Shown here: in pieces, positions 54,632-63,322 of the stretch
Position numbering within the stretch: position 1 is the stretch's first letter
Layout: each line of letters starts with the position of its first letter
Assembly (NCBI GenBank): GCA_013213785.1
Contig: JABSPZ010000007.1
Span: 1-64,000, forward strand
Source of the DNA: Henriciella sp.
Lineage (GTDB): Bacteria; Pseudomonadota; Alphaproteobacteria; Caulobacterales; Hyphomonadaceae
Length of the DNA stretch: 64,000 nt
Direction of reading: 5' to 3'
The notes under the pieces: model-generated
What the model was told of the DNA's origin: nothing
Seen by the model: only the letters and a program-made list of their open reading frames with translations
Database searches by the model: none
Translations under genes and position numbers: made by a program

Positions 54632-55120
54632 GTGAAAACGAAATCATTCTCAGACATGCAGTGCTCAATTGCGCGCACACTGGACCTGGTTGGGTCCTGG
54701 TGGTCCCTATTGATCATCCGTGACGCCATGCTCGGCGCGACGCGGTTCAAACACTTTCAAAAATCTCTAGGGATCGCCAAAAACACACTCACCGTCCGTC
54801 TTAATCAACTCGTAGACGGCGGTATCCTTACCAAAGTCGCCGCAAGCGATGGCTCCGCTTATGACGAATACCAGCTGACTGAACAGGGCCGAGAGCTCGC
54901 CCCGATCATCCTCTCGCTCGCGCAGTGGGGAGACAAATGGGCCGCCCATCCAAACGGCCCAACCTTCGAGTACTTTGACCGCCAAACCGGCGACGACCTA
55001 ACCGCAATATGGCCACGGCGCGCAGGCGGCGAAGCCATGGCGCTCGCGGATGTCGGGGTCAAAGCCGCTGGCACGCCGACACCCCCGCCAAACTTTTTAG
55101 AAGGAAAGCCAAACTCATGA
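54632..55120 (+). CDS. HxlR-family transcriptional regulator
   Basis: A 162-residue winged-helix protein: MQCSIARTLDLVGSWWSLLIIRDAMLGATRFKHFQKSLGIAKNTLTVRLNQLVDGGIL, with Cys11 in the position of the HxlR sensing cysteine. The C-terminal part extends beyond the usual 110-120 residues. It begins with GTG and its stop overlaps the next ATG (ATGA). As first gene of the tautomerase/SDR cluster it is probably autoregulated. Confidence 0.9.
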   Translation: MKTKSFSDMQCSIARTLDLVGSWWSLLIIRDAMLGATRFKHFQKSLGIAKNTLTVRLNQLVDGGILTKVAASDGSAYDEYQLTEQGRELAPIILSLAQWGDKWAAHPNGPTFEYFDRQTGDDLTAIWPRRAGGEAMALADVGVKAAGTPTPPPNFLEGKPNS

Positions 55121-55437
55121 TTCCATGCACATGCCTCGTGCAAGAGGGGCAAATCTCTTCCGCAATCGAAAGCGCATTGCGCAGCAAGTTAGACGGCTTT
55201 GCCCATGAAGCCTTTGGCGTCGGTGTTAATATCAACTGGATCGAAGTCCCAAAGACGGGTGGCTTTACGGCCTCTAAGCCGTCCACTTCTTCTCTTGTTT
55301 TGATTCAAGCGCCGGTCGCCGTCGAACAAGACAAACGTGCCGTTCTGCTCGGCGAGCTCTGCAATGGCTGGGCTTCAGAAACGGGCCAAACCCTCAACGA
55401 AGTCGTCGGAGTCATCTCCGACCCCGCTGCCGCTTAA
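55117..55437 (+). CDS. Tautomerase-superfamily-like small protein
   Basis: A 106-residue protein whose layout resembles tautomerase-fold subunits: short beta strand, helix (ISSAIESALRSKLDGFAHEAFGV), strand (NINWIEVP), then ISDPAAA. It begins Met-Ile-Pro, so Met removal would not expose the catalytic N-terminal Pro of the superfamily. AGAAGGAAAG lies upstream. It is coupled to the HxlR gene by ATGA and stands 11 bases before a second, better-conserved tautomerase. A non-catalytic partner subunit is one possibility. Confidence 0.65.
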   Translation: MIPCTCLVQEGQISSAIESALRSKLDGFAHEAFGVGVNINWIEVPKTGGFTASKPSTSSLVLIQAPVAVEQDKRAVLLGELCNGWASETGQTLNEVVGVISDPAAA

Positions 55438-55448
55438 AGGAGTTTCTC

Positions 55449-55850
55449 ATGCCGCTATATTCTTGCAATGCCGCGCCCGGCGCCATCTCCGAAGATGCGA
55501 AACCAAAAATCGCCGTAGACATCACGCGCATCCATTGTGATGTAACTGGAGCGCCGCCAGCTTTCGTGCACGCCTTCTTTTTCGAAGACGCCCCCCACCA
55601 ACCTCTCGATGGAAAAAAGGCCTTTATGTTCGGCAGCATTCGAGCCGGTCGAACCGATGCTCAAAAAGCGCAAATCATCGAAGAGATCACCGCCTCCATT
55701 CACACCCATGCGGGCATACCGCTTGAAGATATTATGATGCTGACATCAGACACGCCCGCTAAATGGGTGTTTGAAGGCGGCGCGGTTATGCCTGAACCAG
55801 GTGAGGAAGCCGAATGGCTGGCGAAACATCACCACGAACCAGCTGATTAG
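55449..55850 (+). CDS. cis-CaaD-type tautomerase
   Basis: A 133-residue tautomerase-superfamily protein. After Met removal it starts with Pro1 (PLYSCNA). Residues known to be catalytic in cis-3-chloroacrylic acid dehalogenase have counterparts: His28 (DITRIH), the Arg pair RAGR (64, 67; Arg70 and Arg73 in cis-CaaD) and Glu108 (WVFEGG; Glu114). The position of Tyr103 appears to be Leu. The C-terminal PEPGEEAEWL also matches. Dehalogenase, hydratase or tautomerase activity is possible. AAAGGAG precedes the ATG. A haloalkane dehalogenase gene lies about 1 kb away. Confidence 0.82.
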   Translation: MPLYSCNAAPGAISEDAKPKIAVDITRIHCDVTGAPPAFVHAFFFEDAPHQPLDGKKAFMFGSIRAGRTDAQKAQIIEEITASIHTHAGIPLEDIMMLTSDTPAKWVFEGGAVMPEPGEEAEWLAKHHHEPAD

Positions 55851-55859
55851 GGTCTCATC

Positions 55860-56585
55860 ATGTCCGGAACCGCGATCGTTATTGGTGCAGGCGCCTCTCA
55901 GGGCGTTGGCGGCGCCCTGTCTCGCAAGTTTGCCTCTGAAGGCTGCCATGTCATTGTCGCGGGCCGCACAGAAGCGAAAGTCTCTGCGCTAGCGGAAGAG
56001 GTCAGATCCGCAGGCGGCTCCGCGGAGCCATTTGTCGTCGATGTGACCTCGGCCGACGACCAAGAAGCGCTCTTCGAACATGCAGCCACAAAAGGCGATC
56101 TCGCTGCCGTGCTCTACAATGCCGGTAACAATGCGATTATTCCGTTCGAGCAATTGGACACTGAGACCTATGAAGCGTTTTGGCGCGTCGGCTGTCTAGG
56201 CGCGTTTTTAACGGCCAAGCGCGCCATCCCAATTCTCAAACAGCAAAGCCAAGGCAGCTTGTTCTTTACCGGCGCTTCTGGGTCACTACGCGGCAAGTCT
56301 AACTTTGCGCATTTTGCATCGATGAAAGCGGGCCTCCGCATGCTGGCCCAATCACTCGCGAGAGAGTTTGGACCGCAGGGGGTGCATGTTGCGCATTTCA
56401 TCATTGATGGCGTCATCGATGGCGACATGGTGCGCAGTCGTTTCGGCGAGTATCTCAACCAGCTCGACGAAGATGGCGGACTCTCTCCGGATGCGATCGC
56501 CGATGCGTATTGGTATGTCCACACCCAACCGCGGTCGGCATGGACGCACGAGCTTGATCTTCGCCCGTTTAAAGAAAACTGGTAA
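55860..56585 (+). CDS. Atypical SDR lacking the catalytic Tyr
   Basis: A 241-residue SDR with IGAGASQGVGGAL (9-20) and YNAGNN (86-91). The YxxxK site reads Phe152-x3-Lys156 (AHFASMKAGLR), as in the SDR_c10-like group with ...HVAHFIIDGVIDGD. So a standard SDR proton relay is missing and the reaction may differ. It follows the tautomerase gene after nine bases, in the same operon. Confidence 0.87.
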   Translation: MSGTAIVIGAGASQGVGGALSRKFASEGCHVIVAGRTEAKVSALAEEVRSAGGSAEPFVVDVTSADDQEALFEHAATKGDLAAVLYNAGNNAIIPFEQLDTETYEAFWRVGCLGAFLTAKRAIPILKQQSQGSLFFTGASGSLRGKSNFAHFASMKAGLRMLAQSLAREFGPQGVHVAHFIIDGVIDGDMVRSRFGEYLNQLDEDGGLSPDAIADAYWYVHTQPRSAWTHELDLRPFKENW

Positions 56586-56648
56586 CCGCCCTAAACGCAC
56601 AGACGCGCTATGCTGGTTCACGGATTTGTTATCACCACTTAGTGTAGA

Positions 56649-57689
56649 GTGACGTTGCAATCCGCGCTCGCGTTAGGTCAGTTGCGGTATGGGAATCGGG
56701 ACACACCATCACTCAAACCACAAGGGCCAATGCCGGGTGCCAAGATCAAGGTACCGCACTTCATGAGTGAGCGTCCGTTTCAGCTTATTCGTACCGGTGA
56801 AGAGGCCTTTGAGTTCGAGGTCATGATCTACGGCGGCGCGCTAACATCCCGCCGCCCACTTCTCATCTTCCATTCGATTGAATTTCCCCTTCCACCTTCA
56901 ACGACGTTTTGCGACGCAATGTGGGAAGAGGGTTTGCAAGTTGTGTTCGTTCGGCGGGCCGGATTTGGAAAATCGTCCCCCCTCCCGCGCGCGATGATTG
57001 TCGATGACGTTGTTCGATCCGGCGCGACAGCGGTGGCCGAAGCGGTGATGATGCGTCAACTGATCGCGACTTTAAACCTGCAAAACATCGTCCTGCTTGC
57101 GATGGGGAGCTCGAATCTCGTGGCTTATCGCTTGGTGAAGCTAGCGCCCGAAATCAACTTTACGATTTTCGCCAACCCCGTCTTCAATCAAGACATATTT
57201 CAAGTGTTCACGCCGCTTTGGTTTCGAACCATGCTCAAACAAATCATGACGAGTAAGAGCGGATTGAGGGTCGCCATCCGAGGCATGAAACTCCTTATCC
57301 GCAAGGATCCGGTCGCTTTCTATAATCACATCTACCACAAGAATGAGCATGACCTGCGCTACATAGAAGAAAACGCCGAGGACTATCGCGAAGCAGGTGA
57401 CTATGCGCTGGCGACAGATCCAGCGCAGCTCTTTTACGATGCCATCATGCTGCTCGACCATGACCCTCTTTTGCGGGATGGATATTTCTCGGACACTTTC
57501 GGGACAATCCTCATCGGGAAAGACTCTGCTGAACACTGGCGGACTCAGATGAGGTTAGAAGCTGACCGATTGGGCTTGCCCATCGTCCAGGCTCCGGAAG
57601 GCGACTTGTCCTGCGCTTACGCATCCCCTGAAACAGTCCTGTCGATCATCGAAGTAAACACCCATCTTTCAGTATACGCGATCACCTAA
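56649..57689 (+). CDS. Putative alpha/beta hydrolase
   Basis: A protein of up to 346 residues with alpha/beta hydrolase features: PLLIFHSIEFPL, VVFVRRAGFGKSSP, and a nucleophile-elbow-like LLAMGSSNLVAYRL (Ser in GSS). A late catalytic His is not clear. I do not recognise the subfamily. The GTG at 56649 gives the longest form; ATG codons at 56730 and 56763 are alternatives and the true start is uncertain. It follows the SDR gene on the same strand. Confidence 0.65.
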   Translation: MTLQSALALGQLRYGNRDTPSLKPQGPMPGAKIKVPHFMSERPFQLIRTGEEAFEFEVMIYGGALTSRRPLLIFHSIEFPLPPSTTFCDAMWEEGLQVVFVRRAGFGKSSPLPRAMIVDDVVRSGATAVAEAVMMRQLIATLNLQNIVLLAMGSSNLVAYRLVKLAPEINFTIFANPVFNQDIFQVFTPLWFRTMLKQIMTSKSGLRVAIRGMKLLIRKDPVAFYNHIYHKNEHDLRYIEENAEDYREAGDYALATDPAQLFYDAIMLLDHDPLLRDGYFSDTFGTILIGKDSAEHWRTQMRLEADRLGLPIVQAPEGDLSCAYASPETVLSIIEVNTHLSVYAIT

Positions 57690-57824
57690 TCCGGCGATAA
57701 AAAGGTCAGCTTTCTCTAGTATTTGTTACAGCATTGAAGAATGTTGCAATCTGTAGTAGTTTCCCCTTGCAAAGCGTCTCGAACCGCAAAATAGTAATGA
57801 TGCGCAAAACTAAAACAAAGAAAT

Positions 57825-58043
57825 ATGGACTGGTCTATGGGGGATCAAAAACTATCAGTTGAAGACATAGAGTATGTCGCCGACATGCTGCGCGCGATTG
57901 CTTGGGTTAAGGACGAACTTGGTCCTGTCTCAAATGAAGCTATCAACGATTTAGAGGACAGCCTAGGCTCCGCTGAATCCGCGCTCCGGCGTATCGCCGC
58001 TGAAATGGAACTCACGGTCGCCGCGGGCGGCCAATCGAACTAA
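57825..58043 (+). CDS. Small acidic hypothetical protein
   Basis: A 72-residue, acidic, helical protein (VEDIEYVADMLRAIAWVKDELG, then EAINDLEDSLGSAESALRRIAAEMEL). No family recognised and no clear ribosome site; ATG at 57837 is an alternative. Its codon pattern looks like neighbouring genes. It lies between the hydrolase gene and abgT without evident linkage. Confidence 0.5.
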   Translation: MDWSMGDQKLSVEDIEYVADMLRAIAWVKDELGPVSNEAINDLEDSLGSAESALRRIAAEMELTVAAGGQSN

Positions 58044-58235
58044 CCAGACCTCGAGACTTGATCATTTGGTCTACGGGTTCGCTATGCACCGGGTGTTCAG
58101 CCCGTTGAGCAGCCTATATTGCTGCCAGATGCGTGAAGCCTGACGCAATTCGCTCTCCATTACAGGTTCGCAATTGCCAGTCTCCCGGCCCCGGTCTAAA
58201 TCGAATGAAAGAACTTAATTCTGGGAGAATGAGGC

Positions 58236-59861
58236 ATGGCAGACGCGGCAGAGGCGGCACCAACAAAAGGATTTCTCGGTTGGGTCGAACGAACCGGCAA
58301 TAAACTGCCTGATCCGGTCTTTCTATTCGCCTACTTCATCATCGCGCTCGTAGTAATCTCAGTTATTAGCGCAATGCTTGGCGTGAACGCCCTCCTCAAC
58401 GACCAGGTCTTAGGCGGAATGCCAGACAGCCAAAAGGCACGTTTTGGAATTGGCGATGATGGCATCATCAGCGCTGTCAGCCTCCTCGCAGCAGAGAACA
58501 TCCAGAAACTCTGGGTCGAGATGCCGAAGACCTTCACTCATTTCCATCCGCTCGGTTACGTCCTTGTTGTGATGCTTGGTGCCGGCGTCGCTGAACGATC
58601 TGGCCTCTTTGCGAGCGCGATGCGCTCTGCGGTACGCGGCGCTCCCGTCTTCTTACTGACGCCCGTCGTCGCGCTCGTGGCAATGGTCGGCAATCACGCT
58701 GCAGATGCCGCCTACGTTGTTCTAATCCCGCTAGCAGGTGTGCTTTTCGCGTCCGCGGGGCGCCACCCATTGGCGGGTATCGCAGCGGCCTTTGCTGGCG
58801 TATCAGGCGGCTTCTCAGCGAACCTCTTCCCTGGTCAGCTAGACGCCTTGCTCTACGGAATTACAGAAGAAGCTGGTGAAATTCTCGATGCCAGCTATGA
58901 CGCAAACATCGCCGGAAACTGGTGGTTCATCGTCGCGCTAATGCTGATCTACCTTCCGATTATCTGGGTCGTTACAGACAAGGTTATTGAGCCGAGACTC
59001 GGCACATGGAAGCCATCAGAAGGCGCAGATGCCGAAAGCTATGGCGACGAAGACAAACCCCTTAGCCCAGAGCAGAAAAAGGGCCTTCGCAATGCTGGTC
59101 TTGCCGTGCTCGGCGTTATCGCGCTTTGGGTTCTGATGACGGCCGGCCCGGGCACACCCCTCTGGTTAGACGGTGAAGGCACAGAACGCTTAGAATGGTA
59201 TCAGCGTGCCGCGCCGCTCTTCCAATCGCTCGTGGGCGGTTTCTTAGTTCTGTTCCTCGCAGCTGGTTGGGCCTATGGCGCGGCTGCGGGCACCATCAAA
59301 AACCATCGCGACTTGGTCGACATGATGTCAGAAGCTATGAAAGACATGGGCTACTATCTGGTCCTTTCTTTCGCTGCGGCCCACTTTGTTGCGATGTTTG
59401 GCTGGTCGAATTTGGGCCTCATCAGCGCCGTGCATGGCGCTGCTGCAATTGAGAGCTCGGGCCTTCCACTACCAATCCTTCTCGGATTGATCGTTCTATT
59501 CTCAGCTATCATCAATCTGTTCGTAGGCTCGGCGTCTGCGAAATGGGCACTCCTCGCCCCGGTGATGGTTCCCATGCTTATGCTGCTTGGCGTTTCGCCA
59601 GATGGCGCCACGGCCGTCTACCGCGTCGGCGATAGTGCGACGAACATCATTACGCCGCTAATGGTCTACTTCCCGCTCATTCTCGTATTCGCACGGCGTT
59701 GGGTCAGCGATTTCGGTCTTGGAAGTTTGACCGCGACTATGCTGCCTTACTCTATCTGGATGCTGATCAGCGGGATCTTACTCGTTGTCGGATGGACGTA
59801 TCTTGGCCTCGATCTTGGACCGGGCGCCCCAATGGCAATTTCACTCGGCGAAGCAGGCTAG
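58236..59861 (+). CDS. AbgT-family transporter
   Basis: A 541-residue polytopic inner-membrane protein of the AbgT family (p-aminobenzoyl-glutamate transport and sulfonamide efflux). It begins GFLGWVERTGNKLPDPVFLFAYFI and has VGNHAADAAYVVLIPLAG, GVSGGFSANLFPGQLDALLYGITEEAG, FVGSASAKWALLAPVMVPMLMLLG and YRVGDSATNIITPLMVYFPLIL. GGGAGAATGAGG precedes the ATG. It is monocistronic. Confidence 0.93.
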   Translation: MADAAEAAPTKGFLGWVERTGNKLPDPVFLFAYFIIALVVISVISAMLGVNALLNDQVLGGMPDSQKARFGIGDDGIISAVSLLAAENIQKLWVEMPKTFTHFHPLGYVLVVMLGAGVAERSGLFASAMRSAVRGAPVFLLTPVVALVAMVGNHAADAAYVVLIPLAGVLFASAGRHPLAGIAAAFAGVSGGFSANLFPGQLDALLYGITEEAGEILDASYDANIAGNWWFIVALMLIYLPIIWVVTDKVIEPRLGTWKPSEGADAESYGDEDKPLSPEQKKGLRNAGLAVLGVIALWVLMTAGPGTPLWLDGEGTERLEWYQRAAPLFQSLVGGFLVLFLAAGWAYGAAAGTIKNHRDLVDMMSEAMKDMGYYLVLSFAAAHFVAMFGWSNLGLISAVHGAAAIESSGLPLPILLGLIVLFSAIINLFVGSASAKWALLAPVMVPMLMLLGVSPDGATAVYRVGDSATNIITPLMVYFPLILVFARRWVSDFGLGSLTATMLPYSIWMLISGILLVVGWTYLGLDLGPGAPMAISLGEAG

Positions 59862-60559
59862 AGCCCAAGCTTAACCTGCATACCTGTAAACATTTCGGGA
59901 GCTGGCGCGTTTAGCGTCAGCTCTTGTCCGTCTGGGCGGGTAATTTGCAGCCCTGCCGCGTGGAGCATCAAACGGGGCGCGCTTTCCGTCCCAGTGCCAT
60001 AAATTACGTCACCTAGTATCGGACAGCCAAGCTGGGCGAGATGGGCACGGATCTGGTGCATCCGTCCGGTCTTGGGGCGCGCTTCAATCAGCGCTGTCCC
60101 GTCGCCGCGCGCCAAGACCCTCCAGTCGGTGCTGGCCGCGTCTGCGCCATCCTGAAGCCGGCCCGGCGTGACCGAGCGCCCGGTTTTCAAGAGCGGCACC
60201 TCTATACGCCCCTGATCCTCATCAGGCAGGTTTCCGGACACCAAGGCGAGATAGGTTTTGCGAACCCGTCGCTCTGCGAACTCTGTCGAGAGGAACGTCA
60301 TGGCAGGTTTGGTCTTCGCCGCCAGGATGAGGCCCGAGGTTCCCGCATCAATCCGATGCACGAGATGTGGTCGTTTGCCGTTAGAGCGCGCGAACGTCCA
60401 CAACAGGAAGTCGAGCGACGTTCCGCGATTGCCGCGAGTTTGAACAGCTAGGCCGGAAGGCTTGTTTAAAGCGAGAACGAACTCATCCTCATAAAGAACG
60501 AGATCGCGGACGTAGGTCTTTTGCGCGTCTGCTATGTTCGGGATCGGTCGATTTCTCAT
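59858..60559 (-). CDS. RluA-family pseudouridine synthase
   Basis: A 233-residue enzyme without an S4 domain. It has VLALNKPSGLAVQTRGNRGTSLD, RPHLVHRIDAGTSGLILAAKT with the catalytic Asp, and EARPKTGRMHQIRAHLAQLG. The RNA target cannot be deduced from the sequence. It is convergent with abgT and overlaps its stop. Confidence 0.92.
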   Translation of the reverse strand: MRNRPIPNIADAQKTYVRDLVLYEDEFVLALNKPSGLAVQTRGNRGTSLDFLLWTFARSNGKRPHLVHRIDAGTSGLILAAKTKPAMTFLSTEFAERRVRKTYLALVSGNLPDEDQGRIEVPLLKTGRSVTPGRLQDGADAASTDWRVLARGDGTALIEARPKTGRMHQIRAHLAQLGCPILGDVIYGTGTESAPRLMLHAAGLQITRPDGQELTLNAPAPEMFTGMQVKLGL

Positions 60560-60598
60560 CCTCGCCCTTCTTGCGGCAATAAAGGCAGCATTCCAGCG

Positions 60599-61555
60599 TC
60601 AGGCCTGAACAGATAGACCGCTAATGATGACGGTTGCGACCATGATCAGCGTAATGAATACGGTCCAAGTGATCAGCATCAGGAAGAAGCGGATCCCGGA
60701 CATAAACACACCTGCCGATCCCGCCACTGCCAAGCTGCGCCAGACATAGAACAAGAACCAGAACAGATACCCATAAAGGAAAATATCCGGCAGCCAGGAC
60801 CCGGCGCTCATGAAGAAGGCGCCGGTCAGATACACCCAAGAGTGCAAGTGAAGCGCGTGGATCGCGTGGTCGTAGACATAGAGGCTACGGCGCCAAATGT
60901 GCAAAATACACAAGGCAAGGATCGTTGCTGGGACGAGCAAAATGCTCAGCCTGGGAAGCCAGTTTTCGAGCTGAGCTGCGAACTGGTCGGGATTGTTTAG
61001 AACCGCGACGACCTGGTTCTCGATATCCTGCCGGAACCACTCATCCGAGGCATTGATTTCTATATTCGCCCGTTCGAGTCGCTCGCGTGCATCCTCGGGA
61101 ATTTCGGCAACCGCCGCCTCTTGGCCTTCGCGAATACTTTGCGTGATCTCGTCTCGCGTCTCATCATCAATGTTGATGTATTGTCCGGGGGGGACGAGTG
61201 CGAAGAGCGCCAGATAGAATGCCAGGCTGGCGATCAGGAACAGTCGAAACGGCGGGACATAGCGTGCCCGTTTCCCCGCCGTATAGTTCGTGGTCAGTCG
61301 CCCCGGGCGAAACAGTAAGACAGGAAGCGTCCGCGCCAAACGTCCGTCCAGTGTGAACATATCGGAGATTGTCTCACCGATCAGGGATGTGATTGGCCGG
61401 TGAAAGCTCGCGGCAAGCTGGCCGCAATTAGGGCAAAACCGTCCCTCGACCATATGCCCGCAATTCTGGCATGGCTGGCCTGACAGGTCTGCTTTCTGAC
61501 GAGTCGAGAGACCGCCTAACGAGGCGGCCCCTGCTGTTTCGAGTTCAATTGACAT
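60599..61555 (-). CDS. DUF3667-family zinc-ribbon membrane protein
   Basis: A 318-residue protein. A zinc ribbon (CQNCGHMVEGRFCPNCGQ, about 33-50) is followed by the DUF3667 segment SLIGETISDMFTLDGRLARTLPVLLFRPGRLTTNYTAGKRARYVPPFRLFL and about five hydrophobic helices. Function is unknown. It is 21 bases upstream-adjacent to the end of the oppA gene on the same strand. Confidence 0.87.
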   Translation of the reverse strand: MSIELETAGAASLGGLSTRQKADLSGQPCQNCGHMVEGRFCPNCGQLAASFHRPITSLIGETISDMFTLDGRLARTLPVLLFRPGRLTTNYTAGKRARYVPPFRLFLIASLAFYLALFALVPPGQYINIDDETRDEITQSIREGQEAAVAEIPEDARERLERANIEINASDEWFRQDIENQVVAVLNNPDQFAAQLENWLPRLSILLVPATILALCILHIWRRSLYVYDHAIHALHLHSWVYLTGAFFMSAGSWLPDIFLYGYLFWFLFYVWRSLAVAGSAGVFMSGIRFFLMLITWTVFITLIMVATVIISGLSVQA

Positions 61556-61576
61556 GGTCCCTCCCCGAACCTGTCC

Positions 61577-63211
61577 CTATTCGCTCTCAGTGGTCTCCGC
61601 ACCTCGATCAGACGGGCATAACCAACGTGATCTGTGATTGTCCTCAGCGTTCTCCGCCCAGCCATCTAGGTTCGGGTTCACCAAGTTCTTTGTGACCTCG
61701 AACCACATTGGCGTGATCGGATAGTCTTGCAGCATGATCTCTTCGGCTTGCGCAAAAATCTCGGCGCGCTTTTCGAGATCCTGTTCCTGGCTCGCTTGTT
61801 CAAGCAAGGCGTCATATTCTGGGTTAGAATAGTTGCCGTAATTCTGCTGTCCCGCATCCGAATCCAGCAGGTACAGATAGTTCAGGGGATCATTGTAATC
61901 CGCGAGCCAGCCGCCATCAGCCACTTCGAAATTGCTTTGGCGCAGATCGGCATAGAGCACTTTCGTATCCTGGCGTAGGATCTGAGCATCGACCCAAGGC
62001 GCAATCTCGTTCCAGTTGGCCTGCGCGACAGGCGCTGCCTTTGGATTGTCGCCAGTAGAGCGGTGCTTGTACTCAAACCGCAGCGGATTGTCTGGGCCAT
62101 ACCCAGCCTCTTCCAGAAGCGTGCGTGCCTCAACCAAGCGCTCTTCGCGACTCATAGACTTCCATTCCACCTGCGGACGATCCGTCTCATAGTTCGCAAT
62201 CCCGGGAGGCACAAAGCCGTAGGCCGGGATGAAGCCTGGGGTCAGAACATTGTCGACCAAGAACTCACGGTCGAGCGCCATCGCGAGTGCTTTACGAACG
62301 CGCACATCGTCAAACGGCGCCTCGCTTGAATTGAAGCTCCAATAGGTCGTGAGAAGGCCTGGCGTCGTGCGGGCCCAACCTGGGAAACGACGGTCGAGCT
62401 CGGCTTTGCGACCCCCGTCAAAGTCATTGTTCACGTCCAGATCGCCAGCTTCCATGCGGCGCTCAACAGCGGCGAGGTCTTCCAGCTCGAAATAGCTGAC
62501 ACGCTCGAAGCAGAGTGTATCGGCTTCATAGAAGAGCGGGTTTGCATCCGCGACCAGCTGGTTTCCGGTTTGCCAGAACATCAGTTTGTAAGGCCCGTTG
62601 ACCTCGATATTCTCTGGCTGAACCCAAGCTTCGCCATACTGTTCCACAATGTGCTGTGGCACTGGGAAAGTCGTGTAGTGAGTGAGCAGGCCCAAGAAGT
62701 ATGGGGCCGGCTCTTCCAGCGTAATCTCAAGCGTCCGATCATCAATGGCGCGCACGCCCAGCTCTTCCGGAGCGACGCGGGTCTCGTTCAGGGCCTGCGC
62801 GTTTTTGATGATGTACAGGAGCGACGAGTATTGCGAGGCGATTGCTGGATCTTGGATCCGTCGCAGCGCGAACACGAAATCATTTGCGGTCACCGGGACG
62901 CCGTCGGACCATGTCGCTTCGATCAGTTTAAACGTCCAAACCAAGCCATCATCGCTGACCGTCCAGCTTTCAGCCATGGCGGGGATCACTTCGCCGTCGG
63001 CGGCGTGCTGCATCAAGCCGTGGAACATGTCGCCAATCACGATGTTTTCCCACGCCGCTGATGACCGGTGCGGATCGAGCGTATCGACTTTCGCAGAGAT
63101 GCCTCTTCGAAGCGTCAGCGTGTCATCGCTGGAACCGCCACCTCCGCTACATGCTGATACGGCGAGTGCGAGTGCCAAGGCAGAGCCCGCGAGTAATTTA
63201 TTCAAACGCAT
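61577..63211 (-). CDS. Peptide ABC transporter substrate-binding lipoprotein (OppA family)
   Basis: A 544-residue SBP_bac_5 protein with lipobox VSAC (Cys21). It shows the family core (RGISAKVDTLDPHRSSAAWENIVIGDMFHGLM, VWTFKLIEATWSDGVPVTANDFVFALRRIQDPA, VRKALAMALDREFLVDNV). It captures oligopeptides in the periplasm. No permease or ATPase gene is adjacent; OppB and OppC genes are 25 kb away, so it may serve them. Confidence 0.93.
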   Translation of the reverse strand: MRLNKLLAGSALALALAVSACSGGGGSSDDTLTLRRGISAKVDTLDPHRSSAAWENIVIGDMFHGLMQHAADGEVIPAMAESWTVSDDGLVWTFKLIEATWSDGVPVTANDFVFALRRIQDPAIASQYSSLLYIIKNAQALNETRVAPEELGVRAIDDRTLEITLEEPAPYFLGLLTHYTTFPVPQHIVEQYGEAWVQPENIEVNGPYKLMFWQTGNQLVADANPLFYEADTLCFERVSYFELEDLAAVERRMEAGDLDVNNDFDGGRKAELDRRFPGWARTTPGLLTTYWSFNSSEAPFDDVRVRKALAMALDREFLVDNVLTPGFIPAYGFVPPGIANYETDRPQVEWKSMSREERLVEARTLLEEAGYGPDNPLRFEYKHRSTGDNPKAAPVAQANWNEIAPWVDAQILRQDTKVLYADLRQSNFEVADGGWLADYNDPLNYLYLLDSDAGQQNYGNYSNPEYDALLEQASQEQDLEKRAEIFAQAEEIMLQDYPITPMWFEVTKNLVNPNLDGWAENAEDNHRSRWLCPSDRGAETTESE

Positions 63212-63322
63212 CGATAGGTCCTTTTCGAAAGAGATATCGGGTAATTTTTCAAATTGTTCCAGACATTTTAGGCTTTGCCTAGGTCAGCTGTGTCGCATTT
63301 GACGCGTTCTTGATCCCCTGCC

